Of a stretch of 33,267 bases of DNA, positions 1 through 7,829 are shown in pieces (position 1 is the stretch's first letter; each line of letters starts with the position of its first letter). Source of the stretch: Tannerellaceae bacterium (GTDB lineage: Bacteria > Bacteroidota > Bacteroidia > Bacteroidales > Tannerellaceae); assembly GCA_031285925.1 (NCBI GenBank), contig JAITVG010000157.1, forward strand, positions 1-33,267, given 5' to 3'. The position numbers and the translations under genes are program-made. Under the pieces are notes generated by a model. The model did not search any database, was not told the DNA's origin, and saw nothing but the letters and a program-made list of their open reading frames with translations.

Positions 1-2
1 GA

Positions 3-62
3 TGTTTTGCCGTGATTCAAAGGCAAGAACCCTATCAGGAAGTTTATGCAGTAGTAAACTAA
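3..62 (+). CDS. Possible 3' end of a gene that starts before the window
   Basis: In the third forward frame the first 60 bases read as 19 sense codons followed by TAA. The peptide ends in QRQEPYQEVYAVVN, a plausible soluble C-terminus. It is too short to assign to a family, and no ribosome binding site or start is visible inside the window. The other two forward frames are less gene-like: one stops within five codons and the other runs on into repeat DNA. The gene would end about 40 bp before the palindromic element at position 101. This is inferred from frame and composition only. Confidence 0.3.
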   Translation, partial: CFAVIQRQEPYQEVYAVVN

Positions 63-100
63 AAAAAATAGGAATTTATTTGGAATTTAACATAGAAATC

Positions 101-426
101 GGTTTCAACCAACGGTTTAAAGATGGAGGCGAAGCCTCTTCCTCTGTGGGTTTCAACCCCCGCAAAAGCATCATATATGCTTCCCTTCAAATACTTTCAT
201 CAACATCTCATATTCTTCTTCAAAACCGTATTTTCTGTGATGCTCTTCCTGATTTCGAATATACCGGCGAATCGTTTCTATCTCCCTTAATAGACTTGAT
301 CGCCGCAAATATATGCAATCGCAAATACAATCGATTGGATTTCATTCGGATTATGGCTTATAAAGGGGTTGAAACCCGCAGAGGAAGAGGCTTTCGCCTC
401 CATCTTTAAAACCGTCGGTTGAAACC
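101..426. mobile_element. Degenerate REP-RAYT-like element: two inverted ~60-bp palindromic units around a transposase remnant
   Basis: Positions 101-160 and 365-426 are near-perfect inverted copies of each other with a few mismatches and single-base indels. Each unit begins and ends with a GGTTTCAACC-type block and contains a small hairpin, GAGGC-GAA-GCCTC at 126-138 in the left copy. The 204 bp between them hold the last ~40 codons of a Y1 transposase on the minus strand, whose stop lies 11 bp from the left unit. REP-associated tyrosine transposases (RAYTs) of the IS200/IS605 superfamily are typically flanked by such palindromes. The element therefore looks like an internally deleted RAYT copy that cannot move by itself. 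A motif matching the Bacteroidetes -7 element (TATATTTG, minus strand, 306-313) may be the old transposase promoter. Confidence 0.6.
171..290 (-). pseudogene. C-terminal remnant of an IS200/RAYT-type Y1 transposase
   Basis: Read on the minus strand, about 40 codons end in TGA at 173-171. They encode a peptide containing IRRYIRNQEEHHRKYGFEEE and finishing in MKVFEGKHI. The block NQEEHHRK-(x)-F-EEE is the recognisable end of Y1 transposases of the IS200/RAYT group in Bacteroidetes. Upstream of about position 290 the homology disappears: no HUH motif, no catalytic tyrosine and no start codon are present, so at least the N-terminal two-thirds are gone. It sits between inverted palindromic units (101-160 and 365-426). 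Family assignment is from memory of the motif, but the truncation is plain in the sequence. Confidence 0.6.
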
Positions 427-658
427 AACGGCAAAAAACAGGCCTGACGGCCACTCGCTACGCTCGCTTCCTAACTACTTGACTACTAAGCAGGGGTGAT
501 GACTACTAATGAGCGAAGCGAATGATAACTACTTTGACTACTTGATTGCTTTTTTTAACACCACAAATATTAAAAATCCATAAATCGCTTGGCGCTCCGC
601 TCACTGTTCCCCCAACGTTTTTGGAGAAAAACAGTCTTTTTTCATGTCTTTTTTGGGC

Positions 659-684
659 AAAAAAGGCGTTTTTCGGCCTTTTTT
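659..684. terminator. Terminator-like hairpin
   Basis: A perfect 9-bp stem AAAAAAGGC/GCCTTTTTT with an 8-nt loop is flanked by A and T runs, so it could terminate transcription on either strand. No intact gene ends nearby, so its client is unknown. It may belong to a decayed gene, or may simply reflect the A/T-run composition of this stretch. Confidence 0.35.
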
Positions 685-819
685 CCGGAGCAAAAAATGG
701 GATTTTTGGCGAAAAAAGTGTGAGAATATGTAAAAAGAATGAACATATTTTCACATAAAATCGGGAAAACAGCCGAAAATTCTCCGAAAAAACGGTGTTT
801 CCTGTTTCTGCCATATCTA

Positions 820-848
820 TGTTAAAAAGTGTTTCTATATATAGTACG
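820..848 (+). repeat. 29-bp dispersed repeat, copy 1
   Basis: The 29 bases starting TGTTAAAAAGTGTTTC and ending TATATAGTACG are identical to the reverse complement of 19851-19879. In both places the ATATATAGTACG end leads directly into DNA rich in TACTAC/GTAC words. Nothing outside the 29 bp matches between the two copies. Confidence 0.8.
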
Positions 849-852
849 GACA

Positions 853-941
853 AATACTACGGCAAGAAAATGAAAATACTACCCATAATACGGCAAAATA
901 CTACCGCAAGAAAATAAAAACTACCGTACTTTTTTAAAACA
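853..941. repeat. 22-bp-phased ACTACC array, locus 1
   Basis: TACTAC occurs at 855-860, 877-882 and 899-904, exactly 22 bp apart. A variant AACTACCGTAC follows at 919-929. A longer unit, AATACTAC(G/C)GCAAGAAAAT, is repeated at 853 and 897 (44 bp, two periods). The final segment AAAACTACCGTACTTTTT also occurs at 30578-30595 in a second phased array. Function unknown. Phasing by whole turns of the helix would suit an array of protein-binding sites. Confidence 0.6.
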
Positions 942-1339
942 GCTATACAGACCACCATTTTAACGTTCGTTTAACATTTTTCTTTCTAAAATGTGGAAAA
1001 TTTCGAACCTGAATTTATCCATTAAACCTCTGTATGTCATGGTATTATAGCCTATTTAGAATACTCTACGGTCGTTTATTTGAATTTTTTTTCCTCGCGG
1101 ATGCAAATATTGGCTTTATTTTGGGGTCAAAAAACAGGAGTAACGAGAAGGCAATGAGGATGCTTTATTTCCTAAAAAATGTTATCATGTTTTCCTGTCT
1201 GCTTCTTTCCCCAAACTACCTGAATTTTTACCCCCTTGCGATATTTTTTAAAAAATCCTGCTTTTCCACCAGGGATACCCGCCCGTGAACTGCCATATAT
1301 ATAAAGGGCTTCAAACAGACGCCCTGTAAACCACGAATT

Positions 1340-2275
1340 ATGGACAAAGAGATACTATATCGTTTTTTTGAAGGAACTACTTCTGCCGCTGAAGAGGAGG
1401 CCATCAGACAGTGGATGGAAACTTCTCCCGAGAACACGGCTTCCTTTTTCAGGGAAAGCCGCTTTCATGATTCTTTAGTCTTGCTCGAACAGGATGGGCG
1501 GAAAGATAACAAAGTGCATAAGACAAACCGTTTCCGCCGAATCGTTATTGAATATTCCCGAATAGCAGCCGCCGTACTTTTAACGCTCGCCCTTACTTAT
1601 TGGCTGACGATGGAGCGGGAAGATGCTTCGTCCATGTATACCCTCACCGTTCCGGCAGGCCAGCGCGCCAACATATCTTTGCCGGACGGGACGAATCTGT
1701 GGCTGAATGCACGGACTACCTTGCGCTATGCCTCTTCGTTCAACCGGAAGGAACGCCGGGTGTTTCTCGATGGCGAGGCCTATTTCGACGTTTCTCCCAA
1801 TGCGAAGAAGAGGTTCATCGTAGACACGGAGATGGGAGAAGTGGAAGTTACCGGCACCGGTTTCAACGTGGAGGCGTATACCGGCAGCGGAATGTTTGAA
1901 ACATCCCTGCTGAAAGGCCGCGTGGACGTTAAGATAAAGGACATCCCTGATCAAACCACCCGCCTGATGCCTGATCAGAAAGCGCTGTGGAAGGACGGGA
2001 AGATGACGGTTGAAGCCATTACGGATTACAGCAAATTCAGTTGGCGCGACGGATTGATCAGTTTCCGGGAGATGTCGTTCGCCGACCTTATGAAGGAGAT
2101 TGAGAAATGTTACGGCATGAAGATCGTCCTCAACAACAAACAGGCGGCGGAGCACATCCTCTCCGGCAAGTTCAGGCATACCGACGGGATCGACTACATA
2201 CTGCGCGTGTTGCAGCGCGACGTACGGTTCAGCTACTCAAGGGATGACGAAAATAACAGCTATCAGATAGAATAA
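1340..2275 (+). CDS. FecR-family anti-sigma factor (FecR + DUF4974)
   Basis: This is an inner-membrane regulator that, in this family, holds an ECF sigma factor and releases it when a partner TonB receptor signals substrate. The 311 residues show the usual layout. A cytoplasmic sigma-binding part with LYRFFEGTTSAAEEEAI at 6-22 comes first, then one membrane segment (about 74-91). A periplasmic FecR domain follows (about 98-195, with VPAGQRANISLPDGT and GEAYFDV), then a C-terminal DUF4974 domain (about 235-311). The receptor with the matching STN domain starts about 150 bp downstream, so the genes are probably one operon. The oddity is that no ECF sigma gene precedes it, and the 900 bp upstream are non-coding. 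Its sigma partner must be encoded elsewhere or has been lost. Confidence 0.93.
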   Translation: MDKEILYRFFEGTTSAAEEEAIRQWMETSPENTASFFRESRFHDSLVLLEQDGRKDNKVHKTNRFRRIVIEYSRIAAAVLLTLALTYWLTMEREDASSMYTLTVPAGQRANISLPDGTNLWLNARTTLRYASSFNRKERRVFLDGEAYFDVSPNAKKRFIVDTEMGEVEVTGTGFNVEAYTGSGMFETSLLKGRVDVKIKDIPDQTTRLMPDQKALWKDGKMTVEAITDYSKFSWRDGLISFREMSFADLMKEIEKCYGMKIVLNNKQAAEHILSGKFRHTDGIDYILRVLQRDVRFSYSRDDENNSYQIE

Positions 2276-2424
2276 ACCGGATGTTTAATATCTAAAACAG
2301 AAAAGCCTATTAAACATACATTATGAACGAGCAAAAAAAAGAAACCGGCAAGCGATTGCAGCGCCTGCCGGCAAGTAAATCAACACAATCAACCAATCGT
2401 ATTAATTTAGTAATCTACAAAGAT

Positions 2425-5400
2425 ATGAATATTAAATCTTTGTCGTGGGGTATTTTACAGGAAATACTACGACTAAAAAGTTATCTCAGAATGATGCGAA
2501 TAGTAACATGCCTGCTCTTTGTCAGTGTATTTTGCCTTCATGCAGAATATACAAGGTCGCAAAATGCAAGGGTTAGCCTGAATCACAAGCAAATTTTGCT
2601 GGAAGCGGTATTGAACGACATCGAAGCACAAACAGACTACCTGTTCATCTACAACAAGTATGTAGACGTAAACCGGAAGGTATCTATCCGGGTGAAAGAA
2701 AAACCGGTATCCGAAGTATTGAGCCGGTTATTTGCGAAGACGAATGTGGAATACGTGCTGGAAGGCACGCATATCGTACTGTCGCAAAAAGAGCCGGAAG
2801 CAACCGGCGCTCCGCAGCAGGAACGTCCGGTTACGGGAAAGATTACCGACTCGCTGGGCGAACCGGTGATCGGTGCCAGCGTGGTGGTGAAAGGAAGCAC
2901 CAATATGGGTACCATCACCAATGTGGACGGTATGTTTACACTGAACAACCTGGCCGAAGGTACTACGCTGGTAATCTCTTACCTCGGATATGCCACGCAG
3001 GAAGTCAGGATAGGCGCCCAAAGAACGCTTAACATTACGCTCAGTGAAGAAAGCCAACTGATAAACGAAGTGGTGGTGACGGCTCTGGGCATCAGGCGCG
3101 AGCAAAAGGCCGTAGGTTATGCCACGCAAACCCTCAAGGGTTCCGACATCGTGCAGGCCAACACGTCCAACATCGGTAGCGCCCTGTCGGGGAAGGTAGC
3201 CGGCGTGCTTATCAATAACGCCAACCAGCTCGACGGCGGGTCTACCCGTATTGTGATTCGCGGTAACAACAACATTCAGGGCAACAACCAGCCGTTGATC
3301 ATCGTGGACGGAATGCCGCTGGAAAACAATATCAACACCAACCTGAGCGGCACGTCCGAAAGTGTTTCCCGCGTGCGCGACTTTGGTTCGGGGCTAAACT
3401 TCATCAACAGCAATGATATTGAGGATATGAACGTGCTGAAAGGGCCGGCCGCCGCTGCACTGTATGGTGCACGAGGAGCAAACGGCGTTATTCTGATCAC
3501 TACCAAAAAGGGAGCGAAGAAGGAAGGGATCGGTATCGATTATTCATACACCGCAAAGATAATCAGCCCCTATCTCTACCGCGACCAGCAAAACGAATAC
3601 GGCTACGGTGGCCCGCACCTGCCCATGTATACAGCCGACACCAAATACAAACAGGATGCGGAAGGCAATTACCTCTATCCGGCAATGACGTGGGGCGATC
3701 CCCGCTGGGATGCCATATACGGGCGTATGCCGAGCGGGCACAATACGTATGACGACGCTGCCTTCACTTGGCATGCCTATTCCACATCGTGGGGGCCTCG
3801 CTTCAACGGAGAAAATATCAAGTGGTGGGACGGGCAGATGCGCCCCTACGTCGGTAATCCCGATGCGCAGAAATATTACTATCACAACGGATACTCCAAC
3901 ACGCACAACGTTTCATTCTCCGGTGGCGGCGAATTCGGCGCTATACGCGTAGGGATAACCCGCGAAGATAATCAGGCGGTGATCGACAACAGCAACTACG
4001 GGCGCACAGCCATCAGTTTGGGTTCCGACCTGAAAATATCGAATACGCTGAAAGCCGAGGTGTATGCCACGTATAGCAACTACAACCGGCACAACGTTCA
4101 GGAAGTGGGCGACAGCGACAATATGACCAAGTTCTTCTACCTCTTTCCTACCGATTACCGCCCCGACCTGGTTCGCAGCATGTACAAGAATGCCGACGGG
4201 TCGCGCTATGATTTCGGAAACACTTTCGGAAGCGGCAACTCGATCATGTGGGACTTGTATGAAAACTCTTTCGACTACGACCGCGATCAGTTGCTGGGAT
4301 CGATCCGGTTGGTATACAATCCGCTGGAATGGCTGACCGTTTCGGCAAGGACAGGGTTGGACTTCCACCTCGACGATTATGTCTTCACCAGAAAACCTAC
4401 CGATATTTCCGGCTTGCAGGGTGGCAACTATGCCCACAGGCTGACAAAGGAAGTGGTGCAAAATTCCGACTTTATGGTTTCGGCACAGAAAGACGACCTC
4501 TTCTGGGATAAGTTCAACGCAGGCTTTACCCTGGGCGCCACCCGCTGGGACAGGCGGTTCTATCAGATGACGGGTGTGGTTTACGGCGATTTTCACAGTC
4601 CGGGAAGCGGAACCTTCAAAGACCCCTACCTGTATACGTTCGGCAACTACGACATCAGCAAGCAGGGCGACAAGGTAAACACAAGCCAGATTCCCGTGGA
4701 AGACTTCTTGAACAAGCGGATTAACTCCCTTTACGGTTTCCTCGACCTGAGCTACGGCGACTTCATTTACTTGCAGGTCACGGGGCGCAACGACTGGTCG
4801 AGCACATTGCCTGCCGGCAACAACTCCTATTTCTATCCTTCGTCGTCGCTGAGTTTTGTACCGACCGCACTGTTCGACATGCCTTCGTGGTTCAACTTTG
4901 CCAAGGTACGCCTGGCTTACGCAAGCGCGGCAAGCGACACCGATCCGTATCAGGTTACTCCCACATTCCAGTCGTCGTCGTACGCGGGAGCTCCGTCGGC
5001 CACGCTGAAGAATACACTGCCTCCAACGGATTTGAAGCCGCAGCGTTCCACTTCCTACGAAGCAGGGTTTAACGCCGTGATGTTCGACAACCGGTTCAAT
5101 TTCGACTTGACCTACTACCATACCCGCTCGTTTAACCAGATCATGGAAGCGCCGATAGCTTCCTCGTCGGGCTACGACCGCATGAGGTTCAACACCGGTG
5201 AAATGGAAAACAGAGGTATCGAAATCATTACCGGATACGATGTGGTGAGAAACCGCGACTTCGACTTCAACCTCAGCCTCAACCTAGCGCGCAACCGCAA
5301 CAAACTGCTCTCGATGGGCGAAGGGGCGCAGGTGTTTGAAACCGGGCAGATATTCGGCGGAAGCGGCCCGCGTATTTTGGTGGAAGTAGGCGACAGCTAC

Positions 5401-6153
5401 GGTAACATCTACGGTTGGGATTACGCACGCAACGCCGACGGTGAAAAGATTATCGACGTGGTATACGACTTGTCTGACAACACAAAGGTGGCCGGAACGA
5501 AATACAGAACTACCGCCAATCAGGTGAAGCTCGGCAATATTACCCCGGATCTCACCGGAGGCTTGATGGCCAACCTGCGCTGGAAGAACTTCCGGCTTTA
5601 TGCGCTGGCCGACTTTAGCTGGGGCAGCCAGATGTGGAGCGGCACTTATGCCACGTCGCTTTCTTCAGGCCTCAGCCCTTCTACCCTGACGGAACGTAAC
5701 GGCGGCGGATTGCCCTATACCTATCCGGACGGAACGACCGCCAACCACGGTATCAAGATGGATGGCATGCTGGAAATAAAAGACGGCGAAGGAAAGGTAA
5801 CCGGCTACGAAGCCAACAACCACGTGGTACACTACGTATGGAAGTACGGACGCCTCGGCGCTTGGGGAAGTCAAAACCTGACGGTGCCGTCGGTACTCGA
5901 AAACAACTGGATCAAGATGCGCGAAATAACCGTTTCCTACGATCTGCCCGTAGAACTCGTGAAGAAAACCGGCATCTTCCAATCGCTCGGCCTCTCCGTT
6001 ACCGGACGCGACCTGTTCTACTTCTACTCCTCGTTGCCCGACAACTTGAATCCCGAAGCGTTGAGCAACTCGGCAGGAAATGCCCAGGGGCTTGAATTCG
6101 GTGCTTTGCCGGGAATGCGCTCCTTCAACATATCAATAAAAGCAGGTTTTTAA
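2425..6153 (+). CDS. SusC/RagA TonB-dependent outer-membrane transporter with STN signalling domain
   Basis: This is an outer-membrane barrel that imports a nutrient captured with its SusD partner, using TonB energy. From this start the protein has 1242 residues: signal peptide (about 22-40), STN domain (about 47-120, ARVSLNHKQ to THIVLSQ), carboxypeptidase-like repeat (about 136-205), a TonB-box-like NEVVVTAL (215-222), plug and barrel ending in a phenylalanine (AGF). An in-frame ATG at 2323 would add 34 residues before the signal sequence. I prefer 2425 because the extension is charged and unlike a signal peptide, and because 2345-2371 contains a CCGGCA/TGCCGG hairpin typical of a leader. 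The STN domain should contact the FecR protein encoded upstream. The SusD gene follows after 19 bp. The substrate cannot be read from the sequence. Confidence 0.93.
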   Translation: MNIKSLSWGILQEILRLKSYLRMMRIVTCLLFVSVFCLHAEYTRSQNARVSLNHKQILLEAVLNDIEAQTDYLFIYNKYVDVNRKVSIRVKEKPVSEVLSRLFAKTNVEYVLEGTHIVLSQKEPEATGAPQQERPVTGKITDSLGEPVIGASVVVKGSTNMGTITNVDGMFTLNNLAEGTTLVISYLGYATQEVRIGAQRTLNITLSEESQLINEVVVTALGIRREQKAVGYATQTLKGSDIVQANTSNIGSALSGKVAGVLINNANQLDGGSTRIVIRGNNNIQGNNQPLIIVDGMPLENNINTNLSGTSESVSRVRDFGSGLNFINSNDIEDMNVLKGPAAAALYGARGANGVILITTKKGAKKEGIGIDYSYTAKIISPYLYRDQQNEYGYGGPHLPMYTADTKYKQDAEGNYLYPAMTWGDPRWDAIYGRMPSGHNTYDDAAFTWHAYSTSWGPRFNGENIKWWDGQMRPYVGNPDAQKYYYHNGYSNTHNVSFSGGGEFGAIRVGITREDNQAVIDNSNYGRTAISLGSDLKISNTLKAEVYATYSNYNRHNVQEVGDSDNMTKFFYLFPTDYRPDLVRSMYKNADGSRYDFGNTFGSGNSIMWDLYENSFDYDRDQLLGSIRLVYNPLEWLTVSARTGLDFHLDDYVFTRKPTDISGLQGGNYAHRLTKEVVQNSDFMVSAQKDDLFWDKFNAGFTLGATRWDRRFYQMTGVVYGDFHSPGSGTFKDPYLYTFGNYDISKQGDKVNTSQIPVEDFLNKRINSLYGFLDLSYGDFIYLQVTGRNDWSSTLPAGNNSYFYPSSSLSFVPTALFDMPSWFNFAKVRLAYASAASDTDPYQVTPTFQSSSYAGAPSATLKNTLPPTDLKPQRSTSYEAGFNAVMFDNRFNFDLTYYHTRSFNQIMEAPIASSSGYDRMRFNTGEMENRGIEIITGYDVVRNRDFDFNLSLNLARNRNKLLSMGEGAQVFETGQIFGGSGPRILVEVGDSYGNIYGWDYARNADGEKIIDVVYDLSDNTKVAGTKYRTTANQVKLGNITPDLTGGLMANLRWKNFRLYALADFSWGSQMWSGTYATSLSSGLSPSTLTERNGGGLPYTYPDGTTANHGIKMDGMLEIKDGEGKVTGYEANNHVVHYVWKYGRLGAWGSQNLTVPSVLENNWIKMREITVSYDLPVELVKKTGIFQSLGLSVTGRDLFYFYSSLPDNLNPEALSNSAGNAQGLEFGALPGMRSFNISIKAGF

Positions 6154-6172
6154 CTCTAATACAGTAAAAGCT

Positions 6173-7786
6173 ATGAAACGAACAATTAAAATATTCGCCC
6201 TTGCACTGGCTTATCTGTGGAGCAGCCAGTCGTGTACCACGGATTTCGATACTCTCAACCAGGATCCGAAGAATCCGACCGAAACTACCATGCCTATGCT
6301 GTTCAACGGTATTCTCAGTTCATTGCCGCTGGCCTACAACGAAATGTCGGCCATACACAACGGACGCTATTACTACCAGTCGCAGCAACTCGCGAATGCC
6401 ATCCCCAACTACCCGATCACCAGCGGCGCTTCGGATATATGGGCAAGCTATTATTTCATGCTCAAGAACGTCAGGCTGCTCTACACCATGATCGATGAAG
6501 CTTCCGCGACGATCGGCACCGAGCACGCGAAGGCCTACGTGGATATTATGCTGGCCTACCGTACCCTGCGGATGGTCGATTACGTCGGCGACATGCCTTT
6601 CTTCGACGCGGGAAAAGGCGGCGACGGGCCGGAGTATTTCGTCGTGAAGTACGACAAGCAGCAGGATATCTACAAACACTGCATCGACCTGCTGATAAAC
6701 GGCGGACTTGCACTGAACGCAGGTGCTGCCAACCAGTATTCCTTCGGCAGCGGCGATACGTTCCTGAAAGACAACCCCACGATGTGGAAGAAGTTTGCCA
6801 ACTCCCTCGCCTTGCGCTACGCCATGCAGTTGGCCGACGCCGACGCGGCAACCTATGCTCCCATCGTCGGCCGTATTCTGAACGAACCCGGCACGTATCC
6901 CGTGATCGGTGCAACAGAAACCATCGGTCTTTGGCCGAACCTGCCGATGGATTCACATCCGTGGAGTTACCGGGAAAACAACAATTCCTGTATGGGAACG
7001 ACGATGTGGCGCATGATGTCGGACAACGACAATACGGACGGCAGCGGCATTTTCGACCCGCGCTGTTATGTCTTCTTTGAACCTAATCTCAACGGCGAAT
7101 GGAAGGCGTATCCGCAAAACCCCGACGAAAACACGCCCGTGCAGGATCGCGGCCCCTACCTGACGTCGGCTTATCCGACCGGAAGAAACAAAGGCGCCAC
7201 CGAGCAGGAATGGAACAACAAGGGAGAGGGCTGTCGCTTCTCGCCGGTCAATTTCTATCTGGCGACCAACGACGATTTCATCCCCGAAGTGATCATCTCC
7301 GTAGCCGAAGTGCAGTTGCTTATGGCCGAAGCCTACAACCGCGGCATCGGCGTGGGCAAGGACGCGACGAAGGCACGGGCAGCCTACGAAACAGGCATCC
7401 GGGCTTCGATGAGTTTCTGGTACGATCAGGTGGTGACGCCCTGCGCCATGTGGATCATCAACAAGCCTGTGCTGACACAGGAGCAGGTAGGCCGCTACTT
7501 GGAGAAGATGGCGTACAGCGCCGACGAAGCTACCGCCTTGAAGCAGATATACGCGCAGATATGGGTAGATTCGTTCCGCCAGCCGTGGGTTGCGTTCAAC
7601 CTTTACCGTCGCACCCTGGCCACGCCGAGAGATGAATCGGGCACGTACAACGCAGCCACGTACAATTTCTACAAAGTGCCCTACGACCAGAGCGAATGGC
7701 TCTACAACAACGCGAACTATATCGCCGGAACGGGCGACAGCAATAATGCCAACCCCATGGACAAGAAATTGTTCTGGCATAAGTAG
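6173..7786 (+). CDS. SusD/RagB-family nutrient-binding outer-membrane lipoprotein (SusD-like_2 type)
   Basis: This is the surface lipoprotein lid of the SusC barrel encoded 19 bp upstream. The N-terminus is a lipoprotein signal with a lipobox-like SQSC and the acylated cysteine at residue 21. FDTLNQDPKNPTE follows, the opening typical of the SusD-like_2 branch rather than of starch-type SusD. Helical repeat segments are visible, for example AYRTLRMVDYVGDMPF at about 130 and EVQLLMAEAYNRG at about 380. The length of 537 residues is normal for the branch. The gene ends just before a strong hairpin at 7797-7829, which closes the fecR-susC-susD operon. No degradative enzyme accompanies the pair in this window, so the ligand is open. 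Confidence 0.9.
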   Translation: MKRTIKIFALALAYLWSSQSCTTDFDTLNQDPKNPTETTMPMLFNGILSSLPLAYNEMSAIHNGRYYYQSQQLANAIPNYPITSGASDIWASYYFMLKNVRLLYTMIDEASATIGTEHAKAYVDIMLAYRTLRMVDYVGDMPFFDAGKGGDGPEYFVVKYDKQQDIYKHCIDLLINGGLALNAGAANQYSFGSGDTFLKDNPTMWKKFANSLALRYAMQLADADAATYAPIVGRILNEPGTYPVIGATETIGLWPNLPMDSHPWSYRENNNSCMGTTMWRMMSDNDNTDGSGIFDPRCYVFFEPNLNGEWKAYPQNPDENTPVQDRGPYLTSAYPTGRNKGATEQEWNNKGEGCRFSPVNFYLATNDDFIPEVIISVAEVQLLMAEAYNRGIGVGKDATKARAAYETGIRASMSFWYDQVVTPCAMWIINKPVLTQEQVGRYLEKMAYSADEATALKQIYAQIWVDSFRQPWVAFNLYRRTLATPRDESGTYNAATYNFYKVPYDQSEWLYNNANYIAGTGDSNNANPMDKKLFWHK

Positions 7787-7796
7787 GGGGAGTTTG

Positions 7797-7829
7797 AGCC
7801 TGCATTATTCAGTATGAATAATGCAGGCT
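7797..7829. terminator. Convergent hairpin closing the first SusC/SusD operon
   Basis: A perfect 15-bp stem (AGCCTGCATTATTCA and its complement) with a 3-nt GTA loop lies 10 bp after the SusD stop. There is no long T run on either side. The last codons of the opposing broken gene (stop at 7807-7805) lie within the stem, so the hairpin is shared by both strands. Confidence 0.65.

Larger units (their letters stand above)
427..1339. other. 900-bp AT-rich intergenic region without a convincing gene
   Basis: No reading frame here looks like a protein. Short frames on both strands have phenylalanine/lysine-rich, low-complexity translations. The region contains degenerate ACTACT-type words (470-545), a terminator-like hairpin (659-684), one copy of a 29-bp sequence repeated near position 19860, and a 22-bp-phased ACTACC array (853-941). 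No promoter matching the Bacteroidetes consensus could be placed with confidence in front of the FecR gene that follows. An ECF sigma gene would normally be expected here and is absent. Confidence 0.6.

Noticed and set aside
2..409. A 135-codon forward reading frame across the window start
   Set aside because: It runs through both inverted palindromic units and antisense to a recognisable transposase tail; its composition is not protein-like.
506..853. Phenylalanine/lysine-rich frames on both strands in the AT-rich region
   Set aside because: Low-complexity translation of A/T runs, with no family motif or ribosome binding context.
853..941. CRISPR-like reading of the 22-bp-phased repeats
   Set aside because: Repeated words are only 6-18 bp with about 8 variable bases and few copies, far from CRISPR repeat/spacer dimensions; no cas genes nearby.
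3913..5121. A 402-codon minus-strand frame
   Set aside because: It lies wholly antisense to the first SusC gene, whose frame has clear domains; a codon-bias shadow.
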